From Gammaproteobacteria bacterium (GTDB lineage Bacteria; Pseudomonadota; Gammaproteobacteria; Chromatiales; Chromatiaceae), in assembly GCA_011390365.1 (NCBI GenBank), contig JAABSM010000021.1:1-51822 (forward strand): a stretch of DNA of 51,822 nucleotides, given 5' to 3'. A program made the translations under genes and the position numbers. A model generated the notes under the pieces. It made no database searches and was not told the origin of the DNA. It was given only the letters and a program-made list of their open reading frames with translations. Of the stretch, positions 1-8,448 are shown piece after piece (positions within the stretch are counted from its first letter, which is position 1; every line of letters begins with the position of its first letter).

Positions 1-3
1 TTA

Positions 4-97
4 CTGTGAATCTACCGAGGAGTGGCAGTCCTCAAAGGACTGCCACTCCTTGGGCTGATTCATTTCCCGGGGTGGTGCATCACTCCATGACCGTTAG
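4..97. repeat. Dispersed palindromic repeat, family A, copy 1
   Basis: A 15-bp stem (18-32 with 36-50, loop 33-35) starts this copy, followed by a conserved tail ending in CCGTTAG. A clearly related sequence lies at 6334-6427 and a partial one at 39947-39991. The rest of the leader up to the gene at 235 shows nothing I recognise beyond possible promoter sequence. Confidence 0.75.
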
Positions 98-234
98 TTT
101 AATCTGGCCATGAAGGAGAGACGATGAAACTATCGAGTCAGATTCGGTCGACAAGCGATGAATGTGCCAGAAAGTGGGGATTTTTCAGGTTTACGATGGG
201 CTTTTCAGGTGCGCTTGGTCGGTAAATCAGGGTT

Positions 235-3200
235 ATGACCGCTCCAAAAGCCATACAACCCGACAAACGCACCTACAACCAGTGGGTGGCGAACGAGACC
301 CTGGAGGATTTCGCGCTGCGCTATACCGCCAAGCGGGCGCGCAAGTGGTCGGATGCGCGGGTGGCGAATACCGCGTTGGGGATCGTCTCGTTTCTGGCGC
401 TGGAGGCCATCGGCGGGGCGATTACCCTGCAATATGGCTTTGTGAATTCGGCCTGGGCCATCGTCACGGTCTGCCTGCTGATCTTTCTGTTCGGCCTGCC
501 CATCTGTTACCACGCCGCCCGTTCCGGGCTGGATATCGATCTGCTCACCCGGGGCGCGGGGTTCGGCTATATCGGCTCGACGGTTTCTTCCCTGATCTAC
601 GCCTCCTTCACCTTCATCTTCTTCGCCCTGGAGGCGGCGATTATGTCCATGGCGCTGGAGCTGCTGTTCGGCATTCCGCTGCAATGGGCCTATGTGATCA
701 GCGCGTTGGTGGTGATCCCGCTGGTGACCCATGGCATTACTCGCATCAGCCGCTTTCAGCTCTGGACCCAGCCGATCTGGATCCTGCTGCAAGTCGCGCC
801 GCTGGTGTACATCCTATTCGAGCACGGCGAGGCGGTGGCGGCCTGGACCGAGTACACCGGCATCGCGGGCGGCGAGGGGTTCGACCTGATGCTGTTCGGC
901 GCGGCGGCGGCGGTGATCTTTCCGTTGATGGCGCAGAACGGGGAGCAGGTGGACTATTTGCGGTTTTTGCCGGTTTATCCCCCGCGTCCGGCCCTCACCC
1001 CAACCCCTCTCCCGGGGGGAGAGGGGCTTTTACGTTGGAAATGGTGGCTGGCCCTGACCCTGGCCGGTCCCGGCTGGACCCTCTTCGGCGTGATCAAGCT
1101 CTTCGCCGGCTCCTTTCTGGCCTTTTTCGCCTTGCAGCACGGCATCGAGGCGGCGCTGGCGGATGATCCGGCGCATATGTATCTGGTGGCCTTCAGTTAT
1201 GTGAGCCACAACCCGGACCTGGCGCTGGTGCTGGCCGGGGTGTTCGTGATCATCTCCCAGCTCAAGATCAACGTCACCAACGCCTACGCCGGCTCCCTGG
1301 CCTGGTCCAATTTCTTTTCCCGCATCACCCACAACCACCCGGGGCGCATCGTCTGGTTGTTCTTCAACGTCGCCATCGCGCTGCTTTTGATGGAGCTGGG
1401 GCTTTACCAGGCCTTCGAGACCATTCTGATCACCTACTCCTCGCTGGTATTGGCCTGGATGGGGTCGCTGGTGGCGGATCTGGCGGTGAACCGGCCGCTG
1501 GGGCTGCGGCCCCGGGAGATCGAGTTCAAGCGCGGTTATCTCTACGACATCAACCCGGTGGGGGCGGGCTCGATGGTGATCGCCTCGCTGGCGGGGGTGA
1601 GCGGGCAGCTGGGGTTGTTCGGCGAGACGGCGCAGGCGCTGGCCCCCTTCGTGGCGCTGTTTCTGCCCTTCGTCACCGCGCCGCTGATCGCCCGGTACAC
1701 CGGCGGTCGCTACTATCTGGCGCGACCCGCCGAACCCACCGACGAGGCGGAACACCATTGCCTGATCTGCGACAACGTCTTCGAGGCGGAGGATACCTGC
1801 CGCTGCACCGCCTACCAGGGGTGCATCTGCTCCCTCTGCTGCGCCCTGGATGCCAGCTGCGGCGACCATTGTCGGCCCGGCGCCCATCTGCAGGCCCAGA
1901 CCGGCGCGCTGCTGGGGCGTCTGCTGCCGGCCTCGGTCATTGATCGGCTGCACTCCTCGGTGGGGCGCTTTCTGTGGATGCTGACCATCACCGCGACCCT
2001 GATCGCCGGGCTGTTCGGGCTGGTCCAGCTCGCCACCGAATCGGCCGCGCCCGAGTTGGCGGCGGGGGTGGGCGAGGCCCTGTTCAAGACCTATTTCCTG
2101 TTGATGATCGTCACCGGGGTGCTGATCTGGCTCTATGTGCTGGCCGGGGAGAGCCGCGAGAAGGCCCTGGCCGAGGCGCGGGAGCGCAGCGAGTCCCTGG
2201 GGCGCGAGGTGGCGGCCCACGACAAGACCTATCGTCAGTTGCAGCAGACCAAGGAGGCGGCGGTGGCGGCCAATCGGGCCAAGAGCCGCTACCTCTCGGG
2301 GGTGAGTCACGAACTGCGCACGCCGCTCAATACCATCCTCGGCTACGCCCAACTGCTGGAGGACGACCCCAAGCTGCCCGCCGGCAATCGCCGCGCGGCG
2401 GTCTCCATCCGCCGCGGCGGCGAACACCTGGCCGATGTGATCGAGGGGCTGCTGGAGATCTCCAAGATCGAGGCGCGGCGGGTGGATCTGCATCGGGACC
2501 AGGTGAACCTGCCGGCGCTGCTGGAACAGCTCGGCGAGATGTTCGCCGCCCAGGCGCGGGCGCGAAATCTCGCCTTCGTCTATCGGTGCGACAACGAGCT
2601 GCCCCAGTACGTCAACACCGATGAAAAGCGGCTGCGTCAGGTACTGATCAACCTGCTCTCCAACGCGGTGAAGTTCACCCGCGAGGGCGAGGTGAGGCTA
2701 CGGGTCAGCTACCGCAATCAGGTGGCCCGCTTTCTGGTCTCCGATACCGGCGTGGGTATCCGTCCCGAGGACCAGGAGACCATTTTCCACCCCTTCGAGC
2801 GGGTGCGCGACGAGGCCACTCAGGCGGTGAGCGGCACCGGCCTCGGCCTGACCATCTCGAGATTGCTATGCAGCCTGCTCGGCGGCGACCTGGCGCTGGA
2901 GAGCGAATACGGCCAGGGCAGCACCTTTACCCTGTCGTTGATGTTGCCGGTGGTGCACAGCCCGCGCCGCCAGCCGGTGGCGCGCCAGCGCATCGCCGGC
3001 TATCGGGGGCCGCGCCGCCGGGTGCTGGTGGTGGACGATGAACCCGGCCACCGCGCCTTGGCGGCGGACTACCTCGGCCCCCTTGGCTTCGCGGTGCGCG
3101 AGGCCCACAACGGCGAACTCGCGCTGCAACTGGTGGCCGAACAGCCCCCGGACATCGCCCTGCTCGATGTCCACATGCCGCTGATGGACGGCTGGACCCT

Positions 3201-3612
3201 GGCCGGCAGATTACGCGAGACGGGCTTCGACGGACCGATTATTATGGTCTCCGGCAACGCCATCGAAGACCACCGCCGGGAACTCGCCAGCCGCCTGCAC
3301 AGCGACTACATGATCAAGCCTGTCCGCCTCGCCGAATTGCTGGAAAAGATCGGCGCGGCGCTGAAGCTGGAGTGGAGTGATCAGCCGTCGGAGGCGGCAA
3401 CCGAGGCGTCGCCAGTGCAAGCCGAGCAGGGCGCGCCGCCCGACCCGGCGGATCTGGAGGAGCTGAGGAGGATGGCGGTGATCGGTTATCTCGATGGCGT
3501 ACAGCGGAAGCTCGATGCCATGGAGCAGGGCGGTGTCGATCCGGCGTTTATTGCCGCCTTGCGGGAGAAGGCGGAGATGTGTGACTTTCAGGCGCTGGTC
3601 GGGTTGCTCTGA
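235..3612 (+). CDS. NCS1-type permease / hybrid sensor histidine kinase with receiver
   Basis: The 1125-residue membrane protein looks like a transporter-coupled sensor. Residues about 20-490 are a multi-helix NCS1 (purine/cytosine permease) module. A cysteine cluster follows with ten Cys between C509 and C546, then two more membrane helices (about 580-640) and a coiled linker. The HisKA box is SHELRTPL with H692, followed by an N box (NLLSNAVKF), a G box (GTGLGL) and a receiver with phospho-acceptor D978 (LLDVHMP). A short helical tail ends the protein. By analogy with CbrA, which carries an SSS module, substrate binding or transport may tune kinase activity; the ligand cannot be told from sequence. 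No response-regulator gene is adjacent. A palindromic repeat lies in frame near residues 252-267. The ATG at 235 has only a weak ribosome-binding site. Confidence 0.9.
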   Translation: MTAPKAIQPDKRTYNQWVANETLEDFALRYTAKRARKWSDARVANTALGIVSFLALEAIGGAITLQYGFVNSAWAIVTVCLLIFLFGLPICYHAARSGLDIDLLTRGAGFGYIGSTVSSLIYASFTFIFFALEAAIMSMALELLFGIPLQWAYVISALVVIPLVTHGITRISRFQLWTQPIWILLQVAPLVYILFEHGEAVAAWTEYTGIAGGEGFDLMLFGAAAAVIFPLMAQNGEQVDYLRFLPVYPPRPALTPTPLPGGEGLLRWKWWLALTLAGPGWTLFGVIKLFAGSFLAFFALQHGIEAALADDPAHMYLVAFSYVSHNPDLALVLAGVFVIISQLKINVTNAYAGSLAWSNFFSRITHNHPGRIVWLFFNVAIALLLMELGLYQAFETILITYSSLVLAWMGSLVADLAVNRPLGLRPREIEFKRGYLYDINPVGAGSMVIASLAGVSGQLGLFGETAQALAPFVALFLPFVTAPLIARYTGGRYYLARPAEPTDEAEHHCLICDNVFEAEDTCRCTAYQGCICSLCCALDASCGDHCRPGAHLQAQTGALLGRLLPASVIDRLHSSVGRFLWMLTITATLIAGLFGLVQLATESAAPELAAGVGEALFKTYFLLMIVTGVLIWLYVLAGESREKALAEARERSESLGREVAAHDKTYRQLQQTKEAAVAANRAKSRYLSGVSHELRTPLNTILGYAQLLEDDPKLPAGNRRAAVSIRRGGEHLADVIEGLLEISKIEARRVDLHRDQVNLPALLEQLGEMFAAQARARNLAFVYRCDNELPQYVNTDEKRLRQVLINLLSNAVKFTREGEVRLRVSYRNQVARFLVSDTGVGIRPEDQETIFHPFERVRDEATQAVSGTGLGLTISRLLCSLLGGDLALESEYGQGSTFTLSLMLPVVHSPRRQPVARQRIAGYRGPRRRVLVVDDEPGHRALAADYLGPLGFAVREAHNGELALQLVAEQPPDIALLDVHMPLMDGWTLAGRLRETGFDGPIIMVSGNAIEDHRRELASRLHSDYMIKPVRLAELLEKIGAALKLEWSDQPSEAATEASPVQAEQGAPPDPADLEELRRMAVIGYLDGVQRKLDAMEQGGVDPAFIAALREKAEMCDFQALVGLL
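991..1029 (+). repeat. REP-like palindrome inserted in frame within the NCS1-kinase gene
   Basis: Positions 1004-1013 pair perfectly with 1017-1026 around a 3-nt loop. The C-rich left flank is typical of intergenic palindromes in proteobacteria. It adds roughly 15 residues (ALTPTPLPGGEG) between the RFLP and RWKWWLAL segments of the permease, i.e. in a loop between helices, and keeps the frame open. Confidence 0.8.
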
Positions 3613-3626
3613 TTAGGAGTTGGGAG

Positions 3627-3838
3627 TCAATGCCATTAATCCAAGCCCATCGTGGCGTTCTTCGGGGATGATGCGCCTCATTTCGTGGGCTCGCCGACCG
3701 TTTTGGATTCCGCATAGAAGGATGTGCCGGCGACCGAGCGGCAAGGCCTTTATTCGGCCCATCCTATGCGAGCCCGGCGATTTCCGGGCCGACCCGGAGT
3801 AACGCATCAAGAGCGGGAACATGGCGCGGCGCTAACGT
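3627..3838. repeat. MITE-like dispersed repeat, family B, copy 1 (right end decayed)
   Basis: This stretch is collinear with the complete copy at 21887-22111. The left terminal repeat (TCAATGCCATTAA) is present at 3627. The internal inverted arms are present but interrupted by small differences, and the right terminal repeat is no longer recognisable. It fills almost the whole gap between the NCS1-kinase gene and dacA, both of which end into it. Confidence 0.8.
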
Positions 3839-3849
3839 AAACACGTCCC

Positions 3850-5004
3850 TCACTCGAGATAGATCAGCACGCTATCCTTGGCCTTTTGCCACAGGCTCCC
3901 TTCCGGGACGCCGTCGAGGGCGATCAGCGGGGCGGAGGCGATCTCCCCTACGCCCTTCAGGTTGACGCGCAGGGTGCCGAGTTGCTGATTCTTGGTGATG
4001 GGGGCGTTGAGGCGGGGGGGCAGTTCCATGACGCTGCTGATGTTGTTGAACTGCCCGCGCGGAATGGCGATCGCCAGGTCCCGTGTGATGCCGATGGGAA
4101 CATTTTCGTTCGCCCCCTTCCAGACCCGTTGTTCCCTGAGCGGTTGGCCGCCGAGGTAGAGGCGGTAGGACTCGTAAAAGCGGAAGCCGTAGTTGAGCAG
4201 GGCGTGACTCTCGCGATTGCGGGTTTCGACGCTATCGGTGCCCAGGATCACCGAGATCAGGCGCATGTCATTCCGTTCGGCGGAGGCGACCAGACAGTAG
4301 CCGGCGGCCTGGGTGTGGCCGGTCTTGACGCCGTCCACGGAGTTGTCCCGCCACAGCAGCTTGTTGCGGTTGGGCTGGGTAATGCCGGCGTAGGTATATT
4401 CCTTGAGGGAGTACCATTCATAAAAATCGGGAAACTCTCGGATGGTCGCCTCGGTCACCTTGGCGATATCCCGCGCGGTGGTGTAGTGGTCCTCGTGGGG
4501 GAGGCCGGTGCTGTTGACGAAGTGGCTGTCTTTCATGCCAAGACGCTTGGCGTGGCTGTTCATCAGCTGGGCGAAGGTCTCCTCGGTGCCGGCGATGAAC
4601 TCGGACAGCGCCACCCCGGCGTCGTTGCCGGATTGGGTGATCAGGCCATGCAGCAGCTGTTCCACGGAGACCTTGTCGTTGACCTCGATGAACATGCGCG
4701 AGCCGGGGGTCTTCCAGGCCTTGTGGCTGACCAGCACCTGATCGTCGAGGGCGATGTTGCCTTCGGCGATCTCCCGAAACACCACATAGGCGGCCATGAT
4801 CTTGGTCAGACTGGCCGGCTCCAGCGGGGTGTCGGCGTTACGTTCGGCCAGCACCGTGCCGCTGGCGTAATCGATCAGCAGATAGCCTCTGGCGTCAACC
4901 TCGGGCGGGGCGGGAATCACGGACGCCTGGGCGACGCCCAGGGCCGCAAGGGCAAGGAGAAACAGGAGCTGCGTCAGACGGCGACGGGCATTCGAATGGT
5001 ACAT
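3850..5004 (-). CDS. dacA: D-alanyl-D-alanine carboxypeptidase (PBP5/6 type)
   Basis: This serine DD-carboxypeptidase trims the terminal D-Ala of peptidoglycan pentapeptides in the periplasm. With the start at 5004 it has 384 residues, a normal family length. It has a clear signal peptide (residues about 8-27), the active-site SLTK (S65-K68), SGN (S125-N127) and KTG (K227-G229) motifs, then the PBP5-type beta-rich C-terminal domain and a short final segment (KDSVLIYLE) resembling an amphipathic membrane anchor. A start at 5076 would add 24 residues before the signal peptide and is less likely. It lies downstream of rlpA on the same strand, an arrangement common in gammaproteobacteria where both act in wall remodelling. 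Confidence 0.95.
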   Translation of the reverse strand: MYHSNARRRLTQLLFLLALAALGVAQASVIPAPPEVDARGYLLIDYASGTVLAERNADTPLEPASLTKIMAAYVVFREIAEGNIALDDQVLVSHKAWKTPGSRMFIEVNDKVSVEQLLHGLITQSGNDAGVALSEFIAGTEETFAQLMNSHAKRLGMKDSHFVNSTGLPHEDHYTTARDIAKVTEATIREFPDFYEWYSLKEYTYAGITQPNRNKLLWRDNSVDGVKTGHTQAAGYCLVASAERNDMRLISVILGTDSVETRNRESHALLNYGFRFYESYRLYLGGQPLREQRVWKGANENVPIGITRDLAIAIPRGQFNNISSVMELPPRLNAPITKNQQLGTLRVNLKGVGEIASAPLIALDGVPEGSLWQKAKDSVLIYLE

Positions 5005-5092
5005 GGCAAACTTGTCTGGGGTTGGGGAGCCCCGTTCGGCGGGGTTCGTTTTACGGCAAAGGCGCGAGCGAGACATCGGCTGCCATCCCTGC

Positions 5093-5113
5093 CTCCGCCG
5101 CCTGGAGGCGGAG
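5093..5113. repeat. Short GC-rich palindrome between rlpA and dacA
   Basis: The 7-bp arms 5093-5099 and 5107-5113 surround a 7-nt loop. The palindrome sits in the 177-nt gap between rlpA and dacA and resembles the short REP-like elements found elsewhere in the window. There is no T-tract, so it is not a convincing terminator. Confidence 0.4.
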
Positions 5114-5181
5114 CCGGGGTCGGCCGATCCGGGAGATCCGCCGGGGGCTTGGGTGTGTCGTCCGGGACCAGGTCATGATCG

Positions 5182-6030
5182 TCAGTCGACCAGTAACTGG
5201 GTATCAGTATACCCGAGTTGGGCGAGACGGTAGGTGGCATTTTCCGCCTGATTGTAATCCAGGGGGCCGATCTGCACCTTGTAGACCGGTCGCGGGCCAT
5301 TGCCGCCGGGGCGTACGTGGATCTCGTAATCCAGGGAACTTTGCAGGTTGTAGCGCAGGTTGTCGGCATTACCACGATCGGCGAAGGCGCCGACCTGAAG
5401 CAGATAGCCGCCGGCGCTGGCGACCTTGGGCGCGGCGGGTTTGCGGGATGCCACGCGCTGGGTCGGGGCGTTCGTATCGATGGCGCGAATCACCACCGGC
5501 GCCACGCCCTTGCCGACCATGCCCAGTTTGCCCGCGGCGACGTAGGAGAGGTCGAGGATGCGATTGCCGTAAAAGGGGCCGCGGTCATTGACCTTGACGA
5601 TGACCGAGCGGCCGTTGTCGAGGTTGGTGACCTCAAGATAGGTGGGCAGCGGCAGGTTGTTGTGGGCGGCGGTCATGGCGTACATGTCGTAGACCTCGCC
5701 GCTGCTGGTGGTGCGACCGTGGTACTTGGTGCCGTACCAGGAGGCGTAACCCCGCTGCACGAAGCCGTCGCTGCGATCCATCACCTGGTAGCGACGGCCA
5801 TTGACGGTGTAGGGGGCGTTGCCCCATTTCGCCGGCGGCTCGCGGCGCGGCGCCGCGTTGGGGATGGCGTCGAAATCGACATGACCCGCGGGCGCGCCGT
5901 CCGCCGAGCCGCCGATCTGAGAGACGCTGGCGGGCGGGGTCGAGGAGCAACCGTGCAGAACCAGTCCCGCCAGTAGCACCGCCGGGAGCAGTAAGGAGCG
6001 GAACCCTTGCCGCTTGTTCGACTCTTTCAT
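5182..6030 (-). CDS. rlpA: Septal-ring lytic transglycosylase RlpA (lipoprotein, DPBB + SPOR)
   Basis: RlpA cleaves naked glycan strands at the division septum. From the ATG at 6030 the protein has 282 residues. It has a lipoprotein signal with C28 in a VLHGC lipobox, a double-psi beta-barrel at about 92-182, and a SPOR domain at about 207-282. E112, H123 and D149 have exactly the spacing of the catalytic E120/H131/D157 of the Pseudomonas aeruginosa enzyme, so activity is expected. The start at 6030 was chosen because AGGGAA lies at good spacing upstream and the signal peptide then begins correctly; an ATG at 6039 is the alternative. dacA follows in the same direction, suggesting a wall-remodelling operon. 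The gap 6031-6333 upstream holds nothing else I can identify. Confidence 0.95.
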   Translation of the reverse strand: MKESNKRQGFRSLLLPAVLLAGLVLHGCSSTPPASVSQIGGSADGAPAGHVDFDAIPNAAPRREPPAKWGNAPYTVNGRRYQVMDRSDGFVQRGYASWYGTKYHGRTTSSGEVYDMYAMTAAHNNLPLPTYLEVTNLDNGRSVIVKVNDRGPFYGNRILDLSYVAAGKLGMVGKGVAPVVIRAIDTNAPTQRVASRKPAAPKVASAGGYLLQVGAFADRGNADNLRYNLQSSLDYEIHVRPGGNGPRPVYKVQIGPLDYNQAENATYRLAQLGYTDTQLLVD

Positions 6031-6333
6031 GACGTTCATTTCCCTGTCGCGAATGCGCTGGCGCGCCGCCGCGTCTTCTCTAGTTCCAGTTGTCATTCGG
6101 GTGGCGGGGCCTTTCCATGCAAGCCGATGGGTAAATCGCTGGTCCATGGAAACCCGCTGGCGTGGGACGTATGCCGTCGCACGGACCGGCGCTGAAAGAG
6201 ATACCGGTCAAGCTGCTAGTAGTTTACACACTTTTTCAAGAATGAAAAGGGCAAGGATGACGAAATCAGCGGCTTAGACGATGCTTCTGAGCGGGGTTCG
6301 AATAAAAGACGCCCGGGGGGAGGTCGAGGCTTG

Positions 6334-6427
6334 CTGTGAATCTATCGCGGAGTGGCGCTCCTCGAAGGGCTGCCACCCCTTAGGCCGATTCATGTTCCGG
6401 GGCGGGGAACCGCTTCATGACCGTTAG
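6334..6427. repeat. Dispersed palindromic repeat, family A, copy 2
   Basis: It is collinear with 4-97: the same leading CTGTGAATCTA, an imperfect hairpin, and the same ending (TTCATGACCGTTAG). It lies just beyond the 3' end of the ABC transporter ATPase gene. Confidence 0.75.
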
Positions 6428-6452
6428 CCGGATCGAATCCGAACCGGGCCGC

Positions 6453-8444
6453 CTAATCCTCAACCCGATAACACTTTACCATCCGCCCGTCCGCCAGTTC
6501 GCGGGAATCCGGGTAACGCCGGCGGCAGTCGTCGCCCGCATCGGGGCAGCGCGGGTGGAAGTGGCAGCCGTCGGGGGGCGAGGCGGGGGAGGGGAGGTCG
6601 CCGGGCAGGGCGGGGATGGTGTGACGCGCCGCCGGGTCAGCCTGGGGGACCGAGGCGAGCAGGGCGCGGGTGTAGGGGTGGCGCGGGTTCTCCAGGATCC
6701 GGTCGGTGGCGCCGGATTCGACGATGCGCCCCAGGTACATCACCGCCACCTCGTGGGCGATATAGGAGACCGCCGAGATGTTGTGGGTGATGAAGAGGTA
6801 GGAGAGGCCCATCTCCTGTTGCAGATCCGCCAGCAGGTTGAGGATCTGGGCCTGGACCGAGACATCCAGGGCGCTGGTGGGTTCGTCGCAGATGATCAGC
6901 TTCGGTTCCACCGCCAGGGCGCGGGCGATGCAGATGCGCTGGCGCTGGCCGCCGGAAAACTCGTGGGGGTAGCGGTGGATGGTGTCGCCGCGTATGCCCA
7001 CCTTCTCCAGCAGTACCTTGACCCGTTGTTCGCAGGCCAGGCGGTTCTTCTCCATGCCCTGGGCGACCATCCCCTCAGCGACGATATCGCCGATGGTCAT
7101 GCGCGGATTCATGGAGGAGAAGGGGTCCTGGAAGATGATCTGAATCTCGCCGCGACGGCGGCGCAGGTCGTTGCCGGTGAGGGCGGTCAGATCGGTATCA
7201 TCGAACATCACCCGCCCGCCGGTGGGGCGGATCAGTTGCAGGATACCCTTGCCGACGGTGGTCTTGCCGCAGCCGGATTCGCCCACCAGTCCCAGGGTGC
7301 GACCGGTGGGGATGCGCAGGTCGATGCCGTCCACCGCCCGCACATGGCCGACGGTGCGCTTGAGGATCCCCTTGCGGATGGGGAAGTGTACCTGGAGGTC
7401 GTGGGTCGCCAGCAGCGGCTGGATGGCCGACGCGGTCGCCCCGGAGGCCCCCTTGGGGACCGCGTCGATGTGGGGGAGGGGTTTGTCGGGAAAGTGGCAG
7501 CGCACCGCCCGCTGTTCGTCGTGGGCGGCCAGTTGCGGCGTTTCCCTGTCACACCGCCCCTCCGCCAGCGGGCAGCGGGGCGAGAAGCGGCAGCGCGGAT
7601 GGGGCTGGTCGAGGGGCGGCACCATGCCTTCGATCACGTCCAGGCGGTTGCCCCGCTTCTCCTTGTTGGGCAGCGACTGAAACAGTTTGCGGCTGTAGGG
7701 GTGCAGCGGCTGGCCGAAAAACGGCGCTACCGGGCCGGTCTCGACGATCTCGCCGGCGTACATCACCGCCACTCGGTCGGCGGTCTCCGCCACCACCCCC
7801 AAGTCATGGGTGATGAGCAGGATCGCCATGCCGGTCTCATGCTGCAACTCCTTGAGCAGGCGCAGCACCTGGGCCTGGATGGTCACATCCAGGGCGGTGG
7901 TGGGCTCGTCGGCGATGAGCAGGTCAGGGCGGCCGGCCAGCGCGCCGGCGATCATCACCCGCTGCTTCATGCCGCCGGATAACTGGTGTGGGTATTCGTC
8001 GATGCGTTGCTCCGGGGCGGGGATGTGGACCAGCTTGAGCAGTTCCAGCACCCGCTCCCGCACGCCCTTGCCGGGGCGCGGGTCGTGGCGACGCACCGCC
8101 TCGGCGATCTGGTCGCCGATGGTGAGCACCGGGTTGAGGGAGGTCATGGGCTCCTGGAAGATCATGCCGATGCGCCCGCCCCGCACCTCCCGCATCTGTT
8201 GCTCCGACAGCTTCAGCAGCGGGGTCTCGCCCAGGCGCGCCGCGCCGGCGATGATGCGCCCGCCGCTGGGCAACAGTCGCATCAGGCTCAACGCGGTCAT
8301 CGACTTACCGCAGCCGGACTCCCCCAGCAGGGCGAAGGTCTCGCCGCGGCGAATGGTCAGGTCGACCCCGTCCACCGCCTTCACCGTGCCGCCCAGGCGG
8401 GTGCTCAGCCCCTCGACCTCCAGCAGGATCTCGTCGTCGGCCAT
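6453..8444 (-). CDS. Fused double-ATPase of an oligopeptide/microcin-type ABC transporter (YejF-like)
   Basis: A 663-residue protein carrying two Opp/Dpp-type nucleotide-binding domains in tandem, expected to drive peptide uptake at the inner membrane. Each half has a Walker A (GESGCGKS, GESGCGKT), an ABC signature (LSGGMKQR, FSGGQRQR), a Walker B (DEPTTALD, DEPTSALD) and the cysteine-containing oligopeptide-type C-terminal extension (FSPRCP, FHPRCP). The start at 8444 lies 4 nt after the stop of the permease gene, so the two are translationally linked. It is longer than E. coli YejF (529 residues), partly through the linker between halves. No substrate-binding protein or B-type permease gene is nearby. 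Confidence 0.93.
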   Translation of the reverse strand: MADDEILLEVEGLSTRLGGTVKAVDGVDLTIRRGETFALLGESGCGKSMTALSLMRLLPSGGRIIAGAARLGETPLLKLSEQQMREVRGGRIGMIFQEPMTSLNPVLTIGDQIAEAVRRHDPRPGKGVRERVLELLKLVHIPAPEQRIDEYPHQLSGGMKQRVMIAGALAGRPDLLIADEPTTALDVTIQAQVLRLLKELQHETGMAILLITHDLGVVAETADRVAVMYAGEIVETGPVAPFFGQPLHPYSRKLFQSLPNKEKRGNRLDVIEGMVPPLDQPHPRCRFSPRCPLAEGRCDRETPQLAAHDEQRAVRCHFPDKPLPHIDAVPKGASGATASAIQPLLATHDLQVHFPIRKGILKRTVGHVRAVDGIDLRIPTGRTLGLVGESGCGKTTVGKGILQLIRPTGGRVMFDDTDLTALTGNDLRRRRGEIQIIFQDPFSSMNPRMTIGDIVAEGMVAQGMEKNRLACEQRVKVLLEKVGIRGDTIHRYPHEFSGGQRQRICIARALAVEPKLIICDEPTSALDVSVQAQILNLLADLQQEMGLSYLFITHNISAVSYIAHEVAVMYLGRIVESGATDRILENPRHPYTRALLASVPQADPAARHTIPALPGDLPSPASPPDGCHFHPRCPDAGDDCRRRYPDSRELADGRMVKCYRVED

Positions 8445-8448
8445 GGGG

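Noticed and set aside
3613-3822. Short open frames on both strands in the gap after the NCS1-kinase gene
   Set aside because: They translate the family B repeat, whose complete copy at 21887-22111 also gives similar meaningless peptides.
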